64,000 bases of DNA from Limnobacter parvus (GTDB taxonomy: Bacteria; Pseudomonadota; Gammaproteobacteria; Burkholderiales; Burkholderiaceae_B), in assembly GCF_024623725.1 (NCBI RefSeq), contig NZ_JANKHG010000018.1, positions 1 through 64,000 of the forward strand, read 5' to 3'. Both the position numbers and the translations under genes were made by a program. Below are positions 40,173 through 49,014 of this stretch, piece by piece. Positions within the stretch are counted from its first letter, which is position 1; every line of letters begins with the position of its first letter. The notes below the pieces were generated by a model. The model did no database searches, had not been told where the DNA came from, and saw nothing but the letters and a program-made list of their open reading frames with translations.

Positions 40173-41033
40173 TTAAGGCAAGCGACTTGGCTGGCCGCCA
40201 GGGCTTAAAGTCATACCCAAAGAATGCCAGACTTCAATCGCTTCCTTGTAGGCGCCAGCAAGTTGCAGGCGCATTCCATAGAACAACTGGCTTTCGGGCA
40301 GTGTGCCCGGCAAGTCGGGAACGCGCGCTTCCAGCAAACTACGCGCGGTTTCTTCACTGGCGATTTGAAAGCTTCCGCTGACTACACGCCCGCCGGTCAG
40401 GCGCCGCACTTCCCATGTGAAGCTTTGACCCCAATCGAATTTGGCTGCGGGTGGAAAACTGACGTATTTGCTTTCCAGTGGCTCAACCCAAAAGCGCTTG
40501 CCCTTGGCATCGAAAATAATCAAATTACCTTCGCGCGGTAAATCACCCTGGAAAATAAATTCAGGAGTGCGGGTTAGCAGCAAAGAACCATCAATAGGCT
40601 GAGTCACCTGAAGCACAGGCTTTGCTTCTGATTCTGCGCTGCTGATCAGCGCTGTGTCGCGTGGCCGCGCATAAACGCTGGTCCATTGCTCAATCAGATC
40701 CAGTTGCGATTGCTCCAGTGGAAACACTTTTACAGCGGGCCCACTGAGCACACGAATTGTGTCTGATATTACCTTGAGTTTTGCAGGGCCATTGAAAACC
40801 CGCCGATTGCCGGTGTTCAACACCACCACCGAAAACCGCTGCCCCTTGGGCACATTGACCGTGTGGCCTTGCAGCAGGCGCTGCGTGGGCAAGGCGCTGT
40901 AGCGTTGCCCCTTGAGATTGGTAACCACCACATTTTCACCGGCTGCCAGCACGAACACGACTGCTTGATTGGCATGCGCCACGCCAGCCAGGCAACACCA
41001 TGCAGCCAACAAGTACGTAAGCGCAGCTTTCAA
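40173..41033 (-). CDS. Uncharacterised exported protein coupled to pldA
   Basis: 286 residues from a TTG at 41033. This start gives a TTGA overlap with the pldA stop, a GGTGGG ribosome site six bases upstream, and a clean signal peptide (MKAALTYLLAAWCCLAGVAHA). A TTG two codons upstream is also open. The first half has short beta-rich repeats with Gly-Gln turns, loosely FecR-like (GENVVVTNLKGQRYSALPTQ). The middle has TRTPEFIFQGDLPREGNL, and the C-terminus has a TPR-like helix pair (YGMRLQLAGAYKEAIEVW). I do not recognise the family. It is likely periplasmic and works with or near OMPLA. Confidence 0.75.
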   Translation of the reverse strand: MKAALTYLLAAWCCLAGVAHANQAVVFVLAAGENVVVTNLKGQRYSALPTQRLLQGHTVNVPKGQRFSVVVLNTGNRRVFNGPAKLKVISDTIRVLSGPAVKVFPLEQSQLDLIEQWTSVYARPRDTALISSAESEAKPVLQVTQPIDGSLLLTRTPEFIFQGDLPREGNLIIFDAKGKRFWVEPLESKYVSFPPAAKFDWGQSFTWEVRRLTGGRVVSGSFQIASEETARSLLEARVPDLPGTLPESQLFYGMRLQLAGAYKEAIEVWHSLGMTLSPGGQPSRLP

Positions 41034-42118
41034 TACCAACCCACCAATGACAAACCAACGCCCAAATAATCAGACTTGTAGTTGTAATCAATCAAACTTT
41101 CGCCATAGCCGGTGAAATATTGAAGATGGCCTCGCAAATTGCTGGTCAGCGGGAATGCCCAGTCGAACTGCACTGCGCCGCGAGATTGATCACCACCGCG
41201 AAAATTGTGTCGGGTCAGCAATGAATATTCATGGCCGTCCCGTTTGTGAACCAACAACATGTCGCCACGGCCCATGAATTCGCTGATGTCCGGGTTGTCG
41301 TCCTCGGCGGCATCTTCTTCAATACGCAACCAAGGCCGGAACTGAACCATTGTGTTTTCACGCTCAAAACCGACCATGCCAATTATTCGGTTCCAGGAAC
41401 GCGACAAAGGCAATGCACGCCCGTTTGATTGGTGATTCAAGCTTAAACCCAACAGGCGTGGCTCCCATCCGGTGACCTCGGCGAAGTCGGTCCAGCTTGA
41501 ACGCCAGGTGAATATCAGTTCCGGTTCATAGTTGGTTTCCCGAAACGGCCGCGACACGTCCGAATTAAAGGATTGCCAGCGGCTGGATTGCGTATAACCA
41601 AACCACAGATCGCCATTGTCACCAAACATGTTTTCCATCACCTTGGTTTTCAAGCTGACCTGAAACTTCAATTCGTTGCGGTCCAGGTTTTCGGGTGCAT
41701 CGCCCGGCTGAACTGTGTTGTCGGGGTTTGGGCTGGTGGGGCGCAAATTGGGCGACTTGTTGTGAAACACGGGCAACAGGTACACAGGCTGGTAAGGCCG
41801 AATTGAAAAGGTGCCACGCTTGGAGGCGGGCGCCAATTCCCAACGGCGATCAAGCCAGCTCAGGGTTGTGTCGTCACTGCTTTTGTACAGCAACAAGCCA
41901 CCGTCAATGGCTGCAGCGGCCTCTGGGGCTGCGCCATCTTTCACCACAAGGCTGCGGCCTGTGGCATCATCGAAGCAGCGAAGCCGCAGTTGGTCGTCTT
42001 CAAGAAACAAGCAGGAACGAAGCGCTTCTTCATCCAGGGTCTTGTTCTGAATTTCCTGGGCGTTGGCCTGGATTGCGACGCCGAGCAGGCCGAGCGTTAG
42101 AAAAATGGTTTTGTTCAT
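41030..42118 (-). CDS. pldA: Outer-membrane phospholipase A (OMPLA)
   Basis: 362 residues with signal peptide (cleavage near QANAQ) and a C-terminal beta-barrel. The catalytic site is His229-Gln-Ser231 in SLNHQSNG, with Asn243 twelve residues later, the same spacing as E. coli His142/Ser144/Asn156. An extra N-terminal region of about 120 residues precedes the barrel. The enzyme hydrolyses phospholipids that reach the outer leaflet. Divergent from the MerR gene. Confidence 0.93.
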   Translation of the reverse strand: MNKTIFLTLGLLGVAIQANAQEIQNKTLDEEALRSCLFLEDDQLRLRCFDDATGRSLVVKDGAAPEAAAAIDGGLLLYKSSDDTTLSWLDRRWELAPASKRGTFSIRPYQPVYLLPVFHNKSPNLRPTSPNPDNTVQPGDAPENLDRNELKFQVSLKTKVMENMFGDNGDLWFGYTQSSRWQSFNSDVSRPFRETNYEPELIFTWRSSWTDFAEVTGWEPRLLGLSLNHQSNGRALPLSRSWNRIIGMVGFERENTMVQFRPWLRIEEDAAEDDNPDISEFMGRGDMLLVHKRDGHEYSLLTRHNFRGGDQSRGAVQFDWAFPLTSNLRGHLQYFTGYGESLIDYNYKSDYLGVGLSLVGWY

Positions 42119-42142
42119 AATCCGTTACGGCGTGATTCTTGG

Positions 42143-42182
42143 TTGGCTAGATACTCTCACATTTGGTTACAATTCTTACATG
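42143..42182 (+). promoter_or_regulatory. Putative leaderless promoter of the MerR gene
   Basis: A TACAAT -10 hexamer at 42168-42173 lies seven bases before the A of the ATG at 42180, where transcription should begin. A TTGGCT at 42143-42148 may be the -35, with a long 19-base spacer as is usual for MerR-controlled promoters. No Shine-Dalgarno is present. Confidence 0.5.
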
Positions 42183-43064
42183 GTTTCATTTCGCTTCAAA
42201 AAATCGTCGGCAAACAAAGACACTTCCGCAAGTGGGCAGGGCCGTGAGTTCACCATTGATGAGTTGGCACGCACTGCCAACACAACGGTACGAAACGTGC
42301 GCGCCTACCAAGACCGGGGGTTGCTAGCACCACCAGAAAAGCGTGGCCGCGTTGGTTTTTACAACGAAGACCACCTTTCACGCCTGAAACTGATCGGGCA
42401 AATGCTGGGTCGCGGTTACACCTTGAGCAATATTCAGGAAATGCTTGATGCAATCGACAAAGGTTATGACCTTCGCCAGTTGCTTGGCTTAACGCATGCC
42501 ATCACCAGTCCGTGGACCGACGAAATTCCAAAAAATTACAATCCTGTGCATTTGGCCACATTGTTTGGCACTAATTTAAGCCGGGGGGCCTTGGCCAAGA
42601 CAATCGAATTGGGTTTACTGGAACCCGACGGCCTGCGTTACCGGGCGCCCAGTCCTAAAATTCTGCATGCGGGTGCTGAAATGGCGAGTGCAGGCATTCC
42701 GCTGGTCGACCTGCTCGATCTGATTCATTCATTGCGTGGTCACCTGGAAAGCTTCTGCGACCAGGCCGTGTCGCTGTTCGTCAAGGAACTGGACCAATAC
42801 GGCGACAACCTGCCACCCAAAGAAGAATTACCCAGACTGGCGCAGTTGATCTGGAAAATACGGCCCTTGGCCATGACAGCAATTGAATCCGAGGTGTCCC
42901 GGGCCTTACAAAAATCGGCCAGCAAGTTTGTGGACGACCGGATTGTTGGGTTGATCGACAAGATGGCAGAGGAAATGCCAGACAACCTGGCGCTGCAACC
43001 CACAGGCGTAATTCCCACAGTGGGGGAGCCTGAAACCCCTTCTGCTGAAAAGCAAAAGAAGTAG
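42180..43064 (+). CDS. MerR-family transcriptional regulator
   Basis: 294 residues from the ATG at 42180; the frame opens at 42063 but that part is inside pldA. The N-terminal winged helix (FTIDELARTANTTVRNVRAY, RVGFYNEDHLSRLKLIGQML) is MerR-type. The C-terminal 190 residues are not a known metal site: no Cys pair is visible, so an organic ligand or none is expected. It may control itself and pldA across the 61-base divergent gap. Confidence 0.9.
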   Translation: MVSFRFKKSSANKDTSASGQGREFTIDELARTANTTVRNVRAYQDRGLLAPPEKRGRVGFYNEDHLSRLKLIGQMLGRGYTLSNIQEMLDAIDKGYDLRQLLGLTHAITSPWTDEIPKNYNPVHLATLFGTNLSRGALAKTIELGLLEPDGLRYRAPSPKILHAGAEMASAGIPLVDLLDLIHSLRGHLESFCDQAVSLFVKELDQYGDNLPPKEELPRLAQLIWKIRPLAMTAIESEVSRALQKSASKFVDDRIVGLIDKMAEEMPDNLALQPTGVIPTVGEPETPSAEKQKK

Positions 43065-43089
43065 TGGCTTGCCCTGCGTTTCCTGAAAA

Positions 43090-46000
43090 TTACAACAGCA
43101 GGATTAACTGATTGCCTTCCGGTGTTGCCTGGTAGCTAAAGCGTTGCGACACCACACGCATGAACACCAGGCCCATGCCGCCCTCGGGCAATTCACTCAA
43201 TGACAAATCATCCTGGAATGATTGCTCATTGCGCATTTTGTCAAACACTGCAGACGGAATCGCACTGCCAGTGTCCCGCAACATCACGCCCACAATCTGC
43301 TGAAATGCGACCACAACAAGCTGCACCGGGGCGGGTTTCTTGCTTTTAAAGCCATGCACCATGACATTGGTCAGGGCTTCTGAAACCACCAGGTCGGTGT
43401 TGTAACATATGTCTTCAGGGTAAGCCATTCCTTCAACAAACGCGCGCACAGCATGGCTTAACACGCCAATATTGACTGTGTCTGCGACCGCATCAAAAGC
43501 CATGTGATCGAGGTATTCGCCTGTCTTCAAAGCCTTAGGGTAGGTCGTGAATTCATCGTTCAATGCCAAACCCGTTGTTTGTAATGTGACCAGCAATTGT
43601 TGCAGTTGATCAGGGGGCAAGGTAAGGCGAGTAGGCTCAAAACTTTCACGCCACTGCAAACCCAACAACGCCACGTCCGATTCCATCTCGATTTGCAGAC
43701 GACCGCTGTCCAGCAGTCGTGAAAACTCTTTGTGCATCAGGTTGCCCGAGGCCTCGATGGCAAGTATCTGGTTTTTCCAAACCTGTTCATCGGCCACCCC
43801 GAGTGCCTGCGCACATTCTTTCGGGTAAAAATACAGGCGACTCCCGGGTGAGATCACGCCCTGATAAATCACCTTGCCCTCGCGGGGGGTCGCCTGCTGC
43901 TGACCATGTTCACCCAGGAACATTGGCTCGAAACCAGGCTGGGCCAAAACCATGGACCAGTCACCAATGCCGGCAACCAACAAGGTACCTTGATCAAGAT
44001 TGATGAGACCGTACAACAAATCGAATTGAGGCGCCTCTTCGCCCAAGGTGGGCGAAATGCTGGAGAGCTGGGCGAGCACTTGCTCAGGGTTGGCCAGGTA
44101 ACGACGCACCTTGGCGCTCGTGGTTTCTACTGGAAACAAAACCCGGGTAGCGCGAGCCATGGAAAACCAGCGGGCCAGTGCCATGGTTTGCAAGGCAGTG
44201 GCGGTGTCGTCACCAGGCATGGACAACATGAAAAACCCGTGTTCATTCGGCTGTGTTTCCAGCACGCCCATTTGCTTGCCGCACACATAGCCCAAGGGCT
44301 GGTACAGGGTTTGAATGGCAAAGGGCCATGGATCTGATTTGCTTTTGGGCAACAAGGCACGCTGAATGCGAGACACCTCGCGCATGTCTCGCTGAAGGGC
44401 TTCGTACAAATGACTCAATTCGCTGTGGCGACGCTCAAGCCCGGTGTGCAGGTTGGCAATGCGCGCAGCGGTTTTCAGGCGCACTTTCAACTCGCTGGGA
44501 TTTACTGGTTTGGTCATGAAGTCGTCGGCACCAACCCGAAGGCTGTTCAAAAGGTCGTCCCGCGAGGCATATCCAGTAATCATGATGATGTAGGTGTAGG
44601 CGTTTTGCTTTTGGGAACGGACCTGCTCGCACAACTCAATGCCGCTCATTCCGGGCATGTCCCAATCTGTCAGCACGAAATCCGGCTGAAACTTCTCGAT
44701 CAGAACAAGCGCTTCATGACCATTCTTTGCGGAGTGAACCTTGTAACCCCAACTTTGCAGCATGGCCTCGAAAATACGCAAAAAGCTGCGGGAGTCGTCA
44801 ACAATCACGATCGACTTGGCTGAATCGTCGGACAACGGTGCAGCAACTTCGTTTTGCATTTCCTGCAAACGGAAAACAAGTTCAGGCACCTGGCGGTCGG
44901 AATCGCCCTCCTCCACGCGATCAAGCAGGCCGGGGCGCGGTGCCAGCATTAAAATGGAAACGTCGTCTTCAAAGCCTTTTTGCTGAACAACAGCCCCACC
45001 CCAATGTTGCACCCGCATTTGAATGCGTTCGGGTAAATCGGTACAACGACCCAGTCGCGTTTGTTGTTTCACAAATTCGAGCAGGCGATCTTCCCCAAAT
45101 CCCTCAGAATCTGCAGAAAGAACTTCGGTGACCCCGTCGGAATACAAAATCAAGGCATCGTCATCGCCCAGGACCAGGTCAACATCTTGAAACTCGTCAA
45201 AATCAAACAAACCGACCGGGTAGCCACCGTCTCCCAGAATCTCAACTCTTTTACCGTCCCGCAGCAGCAAAGGCGAAGGGTGCCCCGCTTGGCACAGCGA
45301 CACCTGTCGGGTGCGGGCATCGATCAACCCGTAGATCATGGTGAAATACGAAAGGTCTGATTCTGTTTGTTGAAACAACAGGTTCAAACGTGCAACAACA
45401 TCGCGTGGCCGGGAAACTAGACGCTGGCCATCCGCATCCACACCTTGATCGAAAACAATGCTGGAGCTCGAATGATCGGCAAACATTTGGACCAACTGCA
45501 TCGACTTCACCGCAGCTGGAATGCCATGACCCGAAACATCGAGCAGGTAGAAACCGTACACCTGGGGAGTTAATTCGAACACATGCAGATGATCACCCGA
45601 CACATACTTGGAAGGCACAGACAACCATTTGTAATTCACACCGGGAAAAGGGCTGTCGACTTCGGGTAGATAGCTGCGCTGCAGCCCGGACACAGCCCGA
45701 AGATCGTGAGCGATTACATCATGTGCCCGGGAAAGTTCTTCAGTTTTGTTGGCAAGGCGCGCCTGCAGTTCAATACGACGCACAGCCGATTGCAGCCGGG
45801 CTTCCAGTTCGTTGCCGTCCACAGGTTTGGCTAAAACATCGTCTGCGCCAGCGCCCAGGGCTTCGATCAAAAACTCTTCGTCGTTTTGGGCCGACATCAA
45901 AATGATGTAGGTGTATTGCCCCAACTCGAGATTGCGCAGCGTGATACACAGCTCGGTACCTTGCATACCGGGCATTTGCCAATCAGCAAGCACCAACTGA

Positions 46001-46164
46001 ATTTTTTCTTGCTTGATCAACTCGATGGCATCATGGCCATTCGCAGCGAACTCGACAGGGTAGCCCCACTTCGCAACCATGTGAACCAGCAGGTTGCGCT
46101 CTACGACTGAATCATCAACGACCAAAACTTTGGGCAGTGGTTTGACCAGGTTGATTTCAGTCAC
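43090..46164 (-). CDS. Dual REC-PP2C response regulator with HATPase (HsbR-like)
   Basis: 1024 residues, GTG start. REC1 (12-130) has Asp61 and Lys113. A SpoIIE-type PP2C phosphatase (about 165-410) has all metal motifs: LLDVSGHG (Asp209), YSDGVTE (Asp343) and EDDVS (Asp401). REC2 (452-570) has Asp500 and Lys552. A second PP2C-like domain (about 600-838) has lost them: the Asp209 position is Ser648 and SDG is replaced by PKE at 781-783. A RsbW/HATPase kinase domain (about 885-1024) has Glu929, Asn933 and GGMGL at 995-999. Such proteins (re)phosphorylate and dephosphorylate STAS proteins in partner switching. It starts six bases after the STAS gene. Confidence 0.92.
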   Translation of the reverse strand: MTEINLVKPLPKVLVVDDSVVERNLLVHMVAKWGYPVEFAANGHDAIELIKQEKIQLVLADWQMPGMQGTELCITLRNLELGQYTYIILMSAQNDEEFLIEALGAGADDVLAKPVDGNELEARLQSAVRRIELQARLANKTEELSRAHDVIAHDLRAVSGLQRSYLPEVDSPFPGVNYKWLSVPSKYVSGDHLHVFELTPQVYGFYLLDVSGHGIPAAVKSMQLVQMFADHSSSSIVFDQGVDADGQRLVSRPRDVVARLNLLFQQTESDLSYFTMIYGLIDARTRQVSLCQAGHPSPLLLRDGKRVEILGDGGYPVGLFDFDEFQDVDLVLGDDDALILYSDGVTEVLSADSEGFGEDRLLEFVKQQTRLGRCTDLPERIQMRVQHWGGAVVQQKGFEDDVSILMLAPRPGLLDRVEEGDSDRQVPELVFRLQEMQNEVAAPLSDDSAKSIVIVDDSRSFLRIFEAMLQSWGYKVHSAKNGHEALVLIEKFQPDFVLTDWDMPGMSGIELCEQVRSQKQNAYTYIIMITGYASRDDLLNSLRVGADDFMTKPVNPSELKVRLKTAARIANLHTGLERRHSELSHLYEALQRDMREVSRIQRALLPKSKSDPWPFAIQTLYQPLGYVCGKQMGVLETQPNEHGFFMLSMPGDDTATALQTMALARWFSMARATRVLFPVETTSAKVRRYLANPEQVLAQLSSISPTLGEEAPQFDLLYGLINLDQGTLLVAGIGDWSMVLAQPGFEPMFLGEHGQQQATPREGKVIYQGVISPGSRLYFYPKECAQALGVADEQVWKNQILAIEASGNLMHKEFSRLLDSGRLQIEMESDVALLGLQWRESFEPTRLTLPPDQLQQLLVTLQTTGLALNDEFTTYPKALKTGEYLDHMAFDAVADTVNIGVLSHAVRAFVEGMAYPEDICYNTDLVVSEALTNVMVHGFKSKKPAPVQLVVVAFQQIVGVMLRDTGSAIPSAVFDKMRNEQSFQDDLSLSELPEGGMGLVFMRVVSQRFSYQATPEGNQLILLL

Positions 46165-46170
46165 TTTCGA

Positions 46171-46509
46171 TTAAGCCTGCTGAAGAAACGCGATGGCGTG
46201 CGGCATGTCTTCAATCAAAGAAAACTGGCGGTCCATTCTGGACAACTCAAACATCATGCGAACTGATTTGTTCATGCCCACCAAGGCCAGTTTGCCCTGA
46301 TGGTTCGAAATGTTTTTTAACAAAGCAACCAGAGAACCCAAGCCACCTGAATCCACCAATTTAACGGCGCCGATGTCCAGTGCAAACTTGGACACGGAAT
46401 CGAGTTTGTCAACCACGGCATTTCGAACGATTGTTCCCACCGCGCTGTCTAGCCGAACGGCTTCCACACGCAAAACGAAAACGTCGCCGACCTCTTCAGT
46501 TGAAACCAT
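46171..46509 (-). CDS. STAS anti-anti-sigma-type protein (HsbA-like)
   Basis: 112 residues with the STAS fold. The phosphoacceptor region reads KLVDSGGLGSLVALL, with a single Ser in DSGGLG where most members have DSSGLG or DSTGLG; the first Ser position is kept. It has a strong ribosome site (AGGGCGGA) and is followed at once by the dual REC-PP2C-HATPase gene, its likely kinase and phosphatase. It is divergent from the cellulose operon. The output partner (anti-sigma factor or diguanylate cyclase) is not in the window. Confidence 0.9.
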   Translation of the reverse strand: MVSTEEVGDVFVLRVEAVRLDSAVGTIVRNAVVDKLDSVSKFALDIGAVKLVDSGGLGSLVALLKNISNHQGKLALVGMNKSVRMMFELSRMDRQFSLIEDMPHAIAFLQQA

Positions 46510-46742
46510 ATATTCCGCCCTAAAACTCTAAATTATTCGCATACAAAGTGTGCGCAGTACGACACTTCACATAATAATTGTATAAATCTTGCTCAATAGA
46601 GTGAGCATATACAAAAACAATAGGATAACGTACCTAGATGTAGTGGATAAATTCCATCAAACTATTAAAAACCAACTAATTAATAAATATTGTTTAACCA
46701 CAGTGGATTGCGAAGAAAGAACCTAACTTCTATTTCGCTTTG
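46510..46742. promoter_or_regulatory. AT-rich divergent region between STAS gene and bcs operon
   Basis: 233 bases, much richer in A and T than the flanking genes, with no gene. A hairpin-forming repeat GCTCA-ATAGAG-TGAGC is at 46591-46606. Several -10-like stretches (TATAAA at 46581, TATTAT on the minus strand) exist, but none with a matching -35. The last bases run into the 16-mer shared with the AraC/hydrolase operator. Confidence 0.55.
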
Positions 46743-49013
46743 ATGATTGTAATCAAGTTGACCAAACCCCAGTATATGCGACCATTTATTGCCCTTGCAG
46801 TTTGCCTAGCTTGCCTGTCCAGCCACGCGCAAGAAAACGCCACAACCACGGTGACCACACCCACATCCGCTCAAGATTCGGCGCCGGTGGCGGAACGGGC
46901 GCGGGTATTGACCTTTGCCCAAATGGGTCAGGCAGACGGCGTGCGCTTAAGTGGAAGCAGTCGATTCATTGAACTCAATTCCGGCATTCGCCTGGATGAA
47001 CTTGTAACCAGGGCCAGCTTAAGTCTCAAAGTGCTTTATCCACAGGGCATGCGGCACGACCAATCCTTTATTCGGGTGTACGTGAACAATCAGTTGTCGG
47101 GAATTTCGCAGCTGAATTCAAACCGAGCTGGCGTGCCACACACCATGGACATTGAATTGGACCCGGTTCTTTTCTCTGATTTCGCCTCAGTAAGAATTGA
47201 ATACGATGGAACGTACGACACAGAATGCGTCGACCCCAACAATCCAACCTTGCGATTTGACATTCGCCCTGAAAGTACCTTGTCGATTGTTTCTACTCCG
47301 CTAAATCTGGTGAATGATCTGGCACTTTTGCCTGCACCTTTTTTTGATCCACGCGACAACCGCAAGCTGCGTTTGCCTTTGGTGCTACCCACGGAACAAA
47401 CTGAAACCAGCACAAAAGCCGCCGGGGTTTTGGCCTCGTGGATGGGCGCGCAGGCTTTTTACAGACAAGCCGAGTTCGATTTAATTGATTCAGCGTCACC
47501 AACTCGCCACACCATAATTTTGACCACGGGTCAAAAAATGCCGGAAGGCATGAGCGCCACTGACATTGAAGGCCCAACCTTGATGATGGCGAACTCAGCC
47601 GAGAACCCATGGATCAAACACCTTTACGTGATGGGCCGCACTGATGAAGAATTGCTTCAGGCTGTGTATGGTCTGGTGATAGAAGGGCAAGTACTGAGTG
47701 GCCAAAAAGCCCTGGTCAAGAAAGTGGATCTGGGTGCGCCGCGCAAGCCCTATGATGCGCCTCGCTACGTGTCCACTGAACGCCCTGTGCGCTTTGGCGA
47801 ACTGATTGATTTTCAGGGTCAACTGGAAGTCAGTTCCGACAAGCCACGAGCCGCGGTCAGTTTGCGCCTTCCACCTGATCTGTTCAGTTGGGCAGGCCGC
47901 AACATTCCGATGGACCTGAAGTACCGTTACACCGCGCCTTCCAAGTGGAATGACTCGCTGTTGAACATTGAAATCAATAACTCCTTGATTCAGTCGTTTC
48001 GCCTTGCACCGCGTTCAGAACAGGTACAAAACAAGATCAACATCAACTTGCTGGGACAAGCCGAACTGACCAGTGAGGAATCACTTCAGATTCCGGCATT
48101 TCGCGTGGGTGGTAACAACGAGCTGGCCTTCTCATTTGGATTCATGGCGGAAGGTGGTGGCAATTGCACCCGCGTCACTCAAGTGGCACGCGGATCGATT
48201 GATCCGGAATCCACGCTTGATTTTTCCGATTTGCCGCACTACACCCGCATGCCCAACCTGACAGCGTTTGCCAACGGTGGATACCCATTCACCATCATGG
48301 CTGACCTTTCCGACACCGTTGTGGTGTTGCCCGCAAACCCCACCCCGCTTGAAATCAAGTCTTATTTGAATGTCATGGGCTTGTTCGGACAATGGACGGG
48401 TTTGCCGGCAACCCGCACCAGCGTGCTGGTCACTGACTCACCAGAAAATATTGGCAACAAACACTGGTTGGCCTTGGGTACAAGTGATCGACTGGGCTGG
48501 CTTAATACTGCCGAGATGAACTTGCCAATGGTGTTGAATTCTACTGAACGCAGCATGGGGCTACCACCTGCATTCCAGTGGCTAAAAGGCCTTTGGCAAA
48601 GTGATTCGGAACTTCAACCCACAGAGCAGGCCCGGGCACTGATCCAAACGGCTGGTTCACTGGGTGCGATCATGGGATTCGAATCGCATTTGGCTGACAA
48701 AAAAGCGGGACTGGTCATTACAGGAACCGATCAGGACAGCTTCGAGCGCGCCGTGGCTGCTTTGTCGGATTATGGTGATGTTGCACAAATCAAAGGCAGT
48801 GTAAGTTTGATCCGCAGCGATGAAATTCAAAGTTACAGCCTTGGGAACACTTACATTAGTGGTGCCTTGCCTTGGTGGCTGCGTTTGCGGATTGCATTCT
48901 CGGAATACCCCGCCCTGATTGCAGTGGGTGGCGCACTGGCCGGTGTAATTCTGGCCATTCTGGCATTTGGCTGGCTGTCGAGCCGGGCATCGCGCCGCAC
49001 GAAGGGCGGTTAA
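46743..49013 (+). CDS. bcsB: Cellulose synthase periplasmic subunit BcsB
   Basis: 756 residues from the ATG at 46743. A second ATG at 46776 gives an ideal signal peptide (MRPFIALAVCLACLSSHAQ) and is also plausible. Large periplasmic carbohydrate-binding/flavodoxin-like region, including FDIRPESTLSIVSTPLNLVN and LALGTSDRLGWLN, then one C-terminal membrane helix (ALIAVGGALAGVILAILAFG) with a basic tail. BcsB anchors and guides the glucan leaving BcsA. First gene of the nine-gene operon; no good ribosome site is visible for either start. Confidence 0.95.
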   Translation: MIVIKLTKPQYMRPFIALAVCLACLSSHAQENATTTVTTPTSAQDSAPVAERARVLTFAQMGQADGVRLSGSSRFIELNSGIRLDELVTRASLSLKVLYPQGMRHDQSFIRVYVNNQLSGISQLNSNRAGVPHTMDIELDPVLFSDFASVRIEYDGTYDTECVDPNNPTLRFDIRPESTLSIVSTPLNLVNDLALLPAPFFDPRDNRKLRLPLVLPTEQTETSTKAAGVLASWMGAQAFYRQAEFDLIDSASPTRHTIILTTGQKMPEGMSATDIEGPTLMMANSAENPWIKHLYVMGRTDEELLQAVYGLVIEGQVLSGQKALVKKVDLGAPRKPYDAPRYVSTERPVRFGELIDFQGQLEVSSDKPRAAVSLRLPPDLFSWAGRNIPMDLKYRYTAPSKWNDSLLNIEINNSLIQSFRLAPRSEQVQNKININLLGQAELTSEESLQIPAFRVGGNNELAFSFGFMAEGGGNCTRVTQVARGSIDPESTLDFSDLPHYTRMPNLTAFANGGYPFTIMADLSDTVVVLPANPTPLEIKSYLNVMGLFGQWTGLPATRTSVLVTDSPENIGNKHWLALGTSDRLGWLNTAEMNLPMVLNSTERSMGLPPAFQWLKGLWQSDSELQPTEQARALIQTAGSLGAIMGFESHLADKKAGLVITGTDQDSFERAVAALSDYGDVAQIKGSVSLIRSDEIQSYSLGNTYISGALPWWLRLRIAFSEYPALIAVGGALAGVILAILAFGWLSSRASRRTKGG

Positions 49014-49014
49014 G

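Noticed and set aside
41080-41100. TTGTAATCAA sequence similar to the operator inside pldA
   Set aside because: It lies within the conserved C-terminal coding part of pldA and lacks the palindromic partner.
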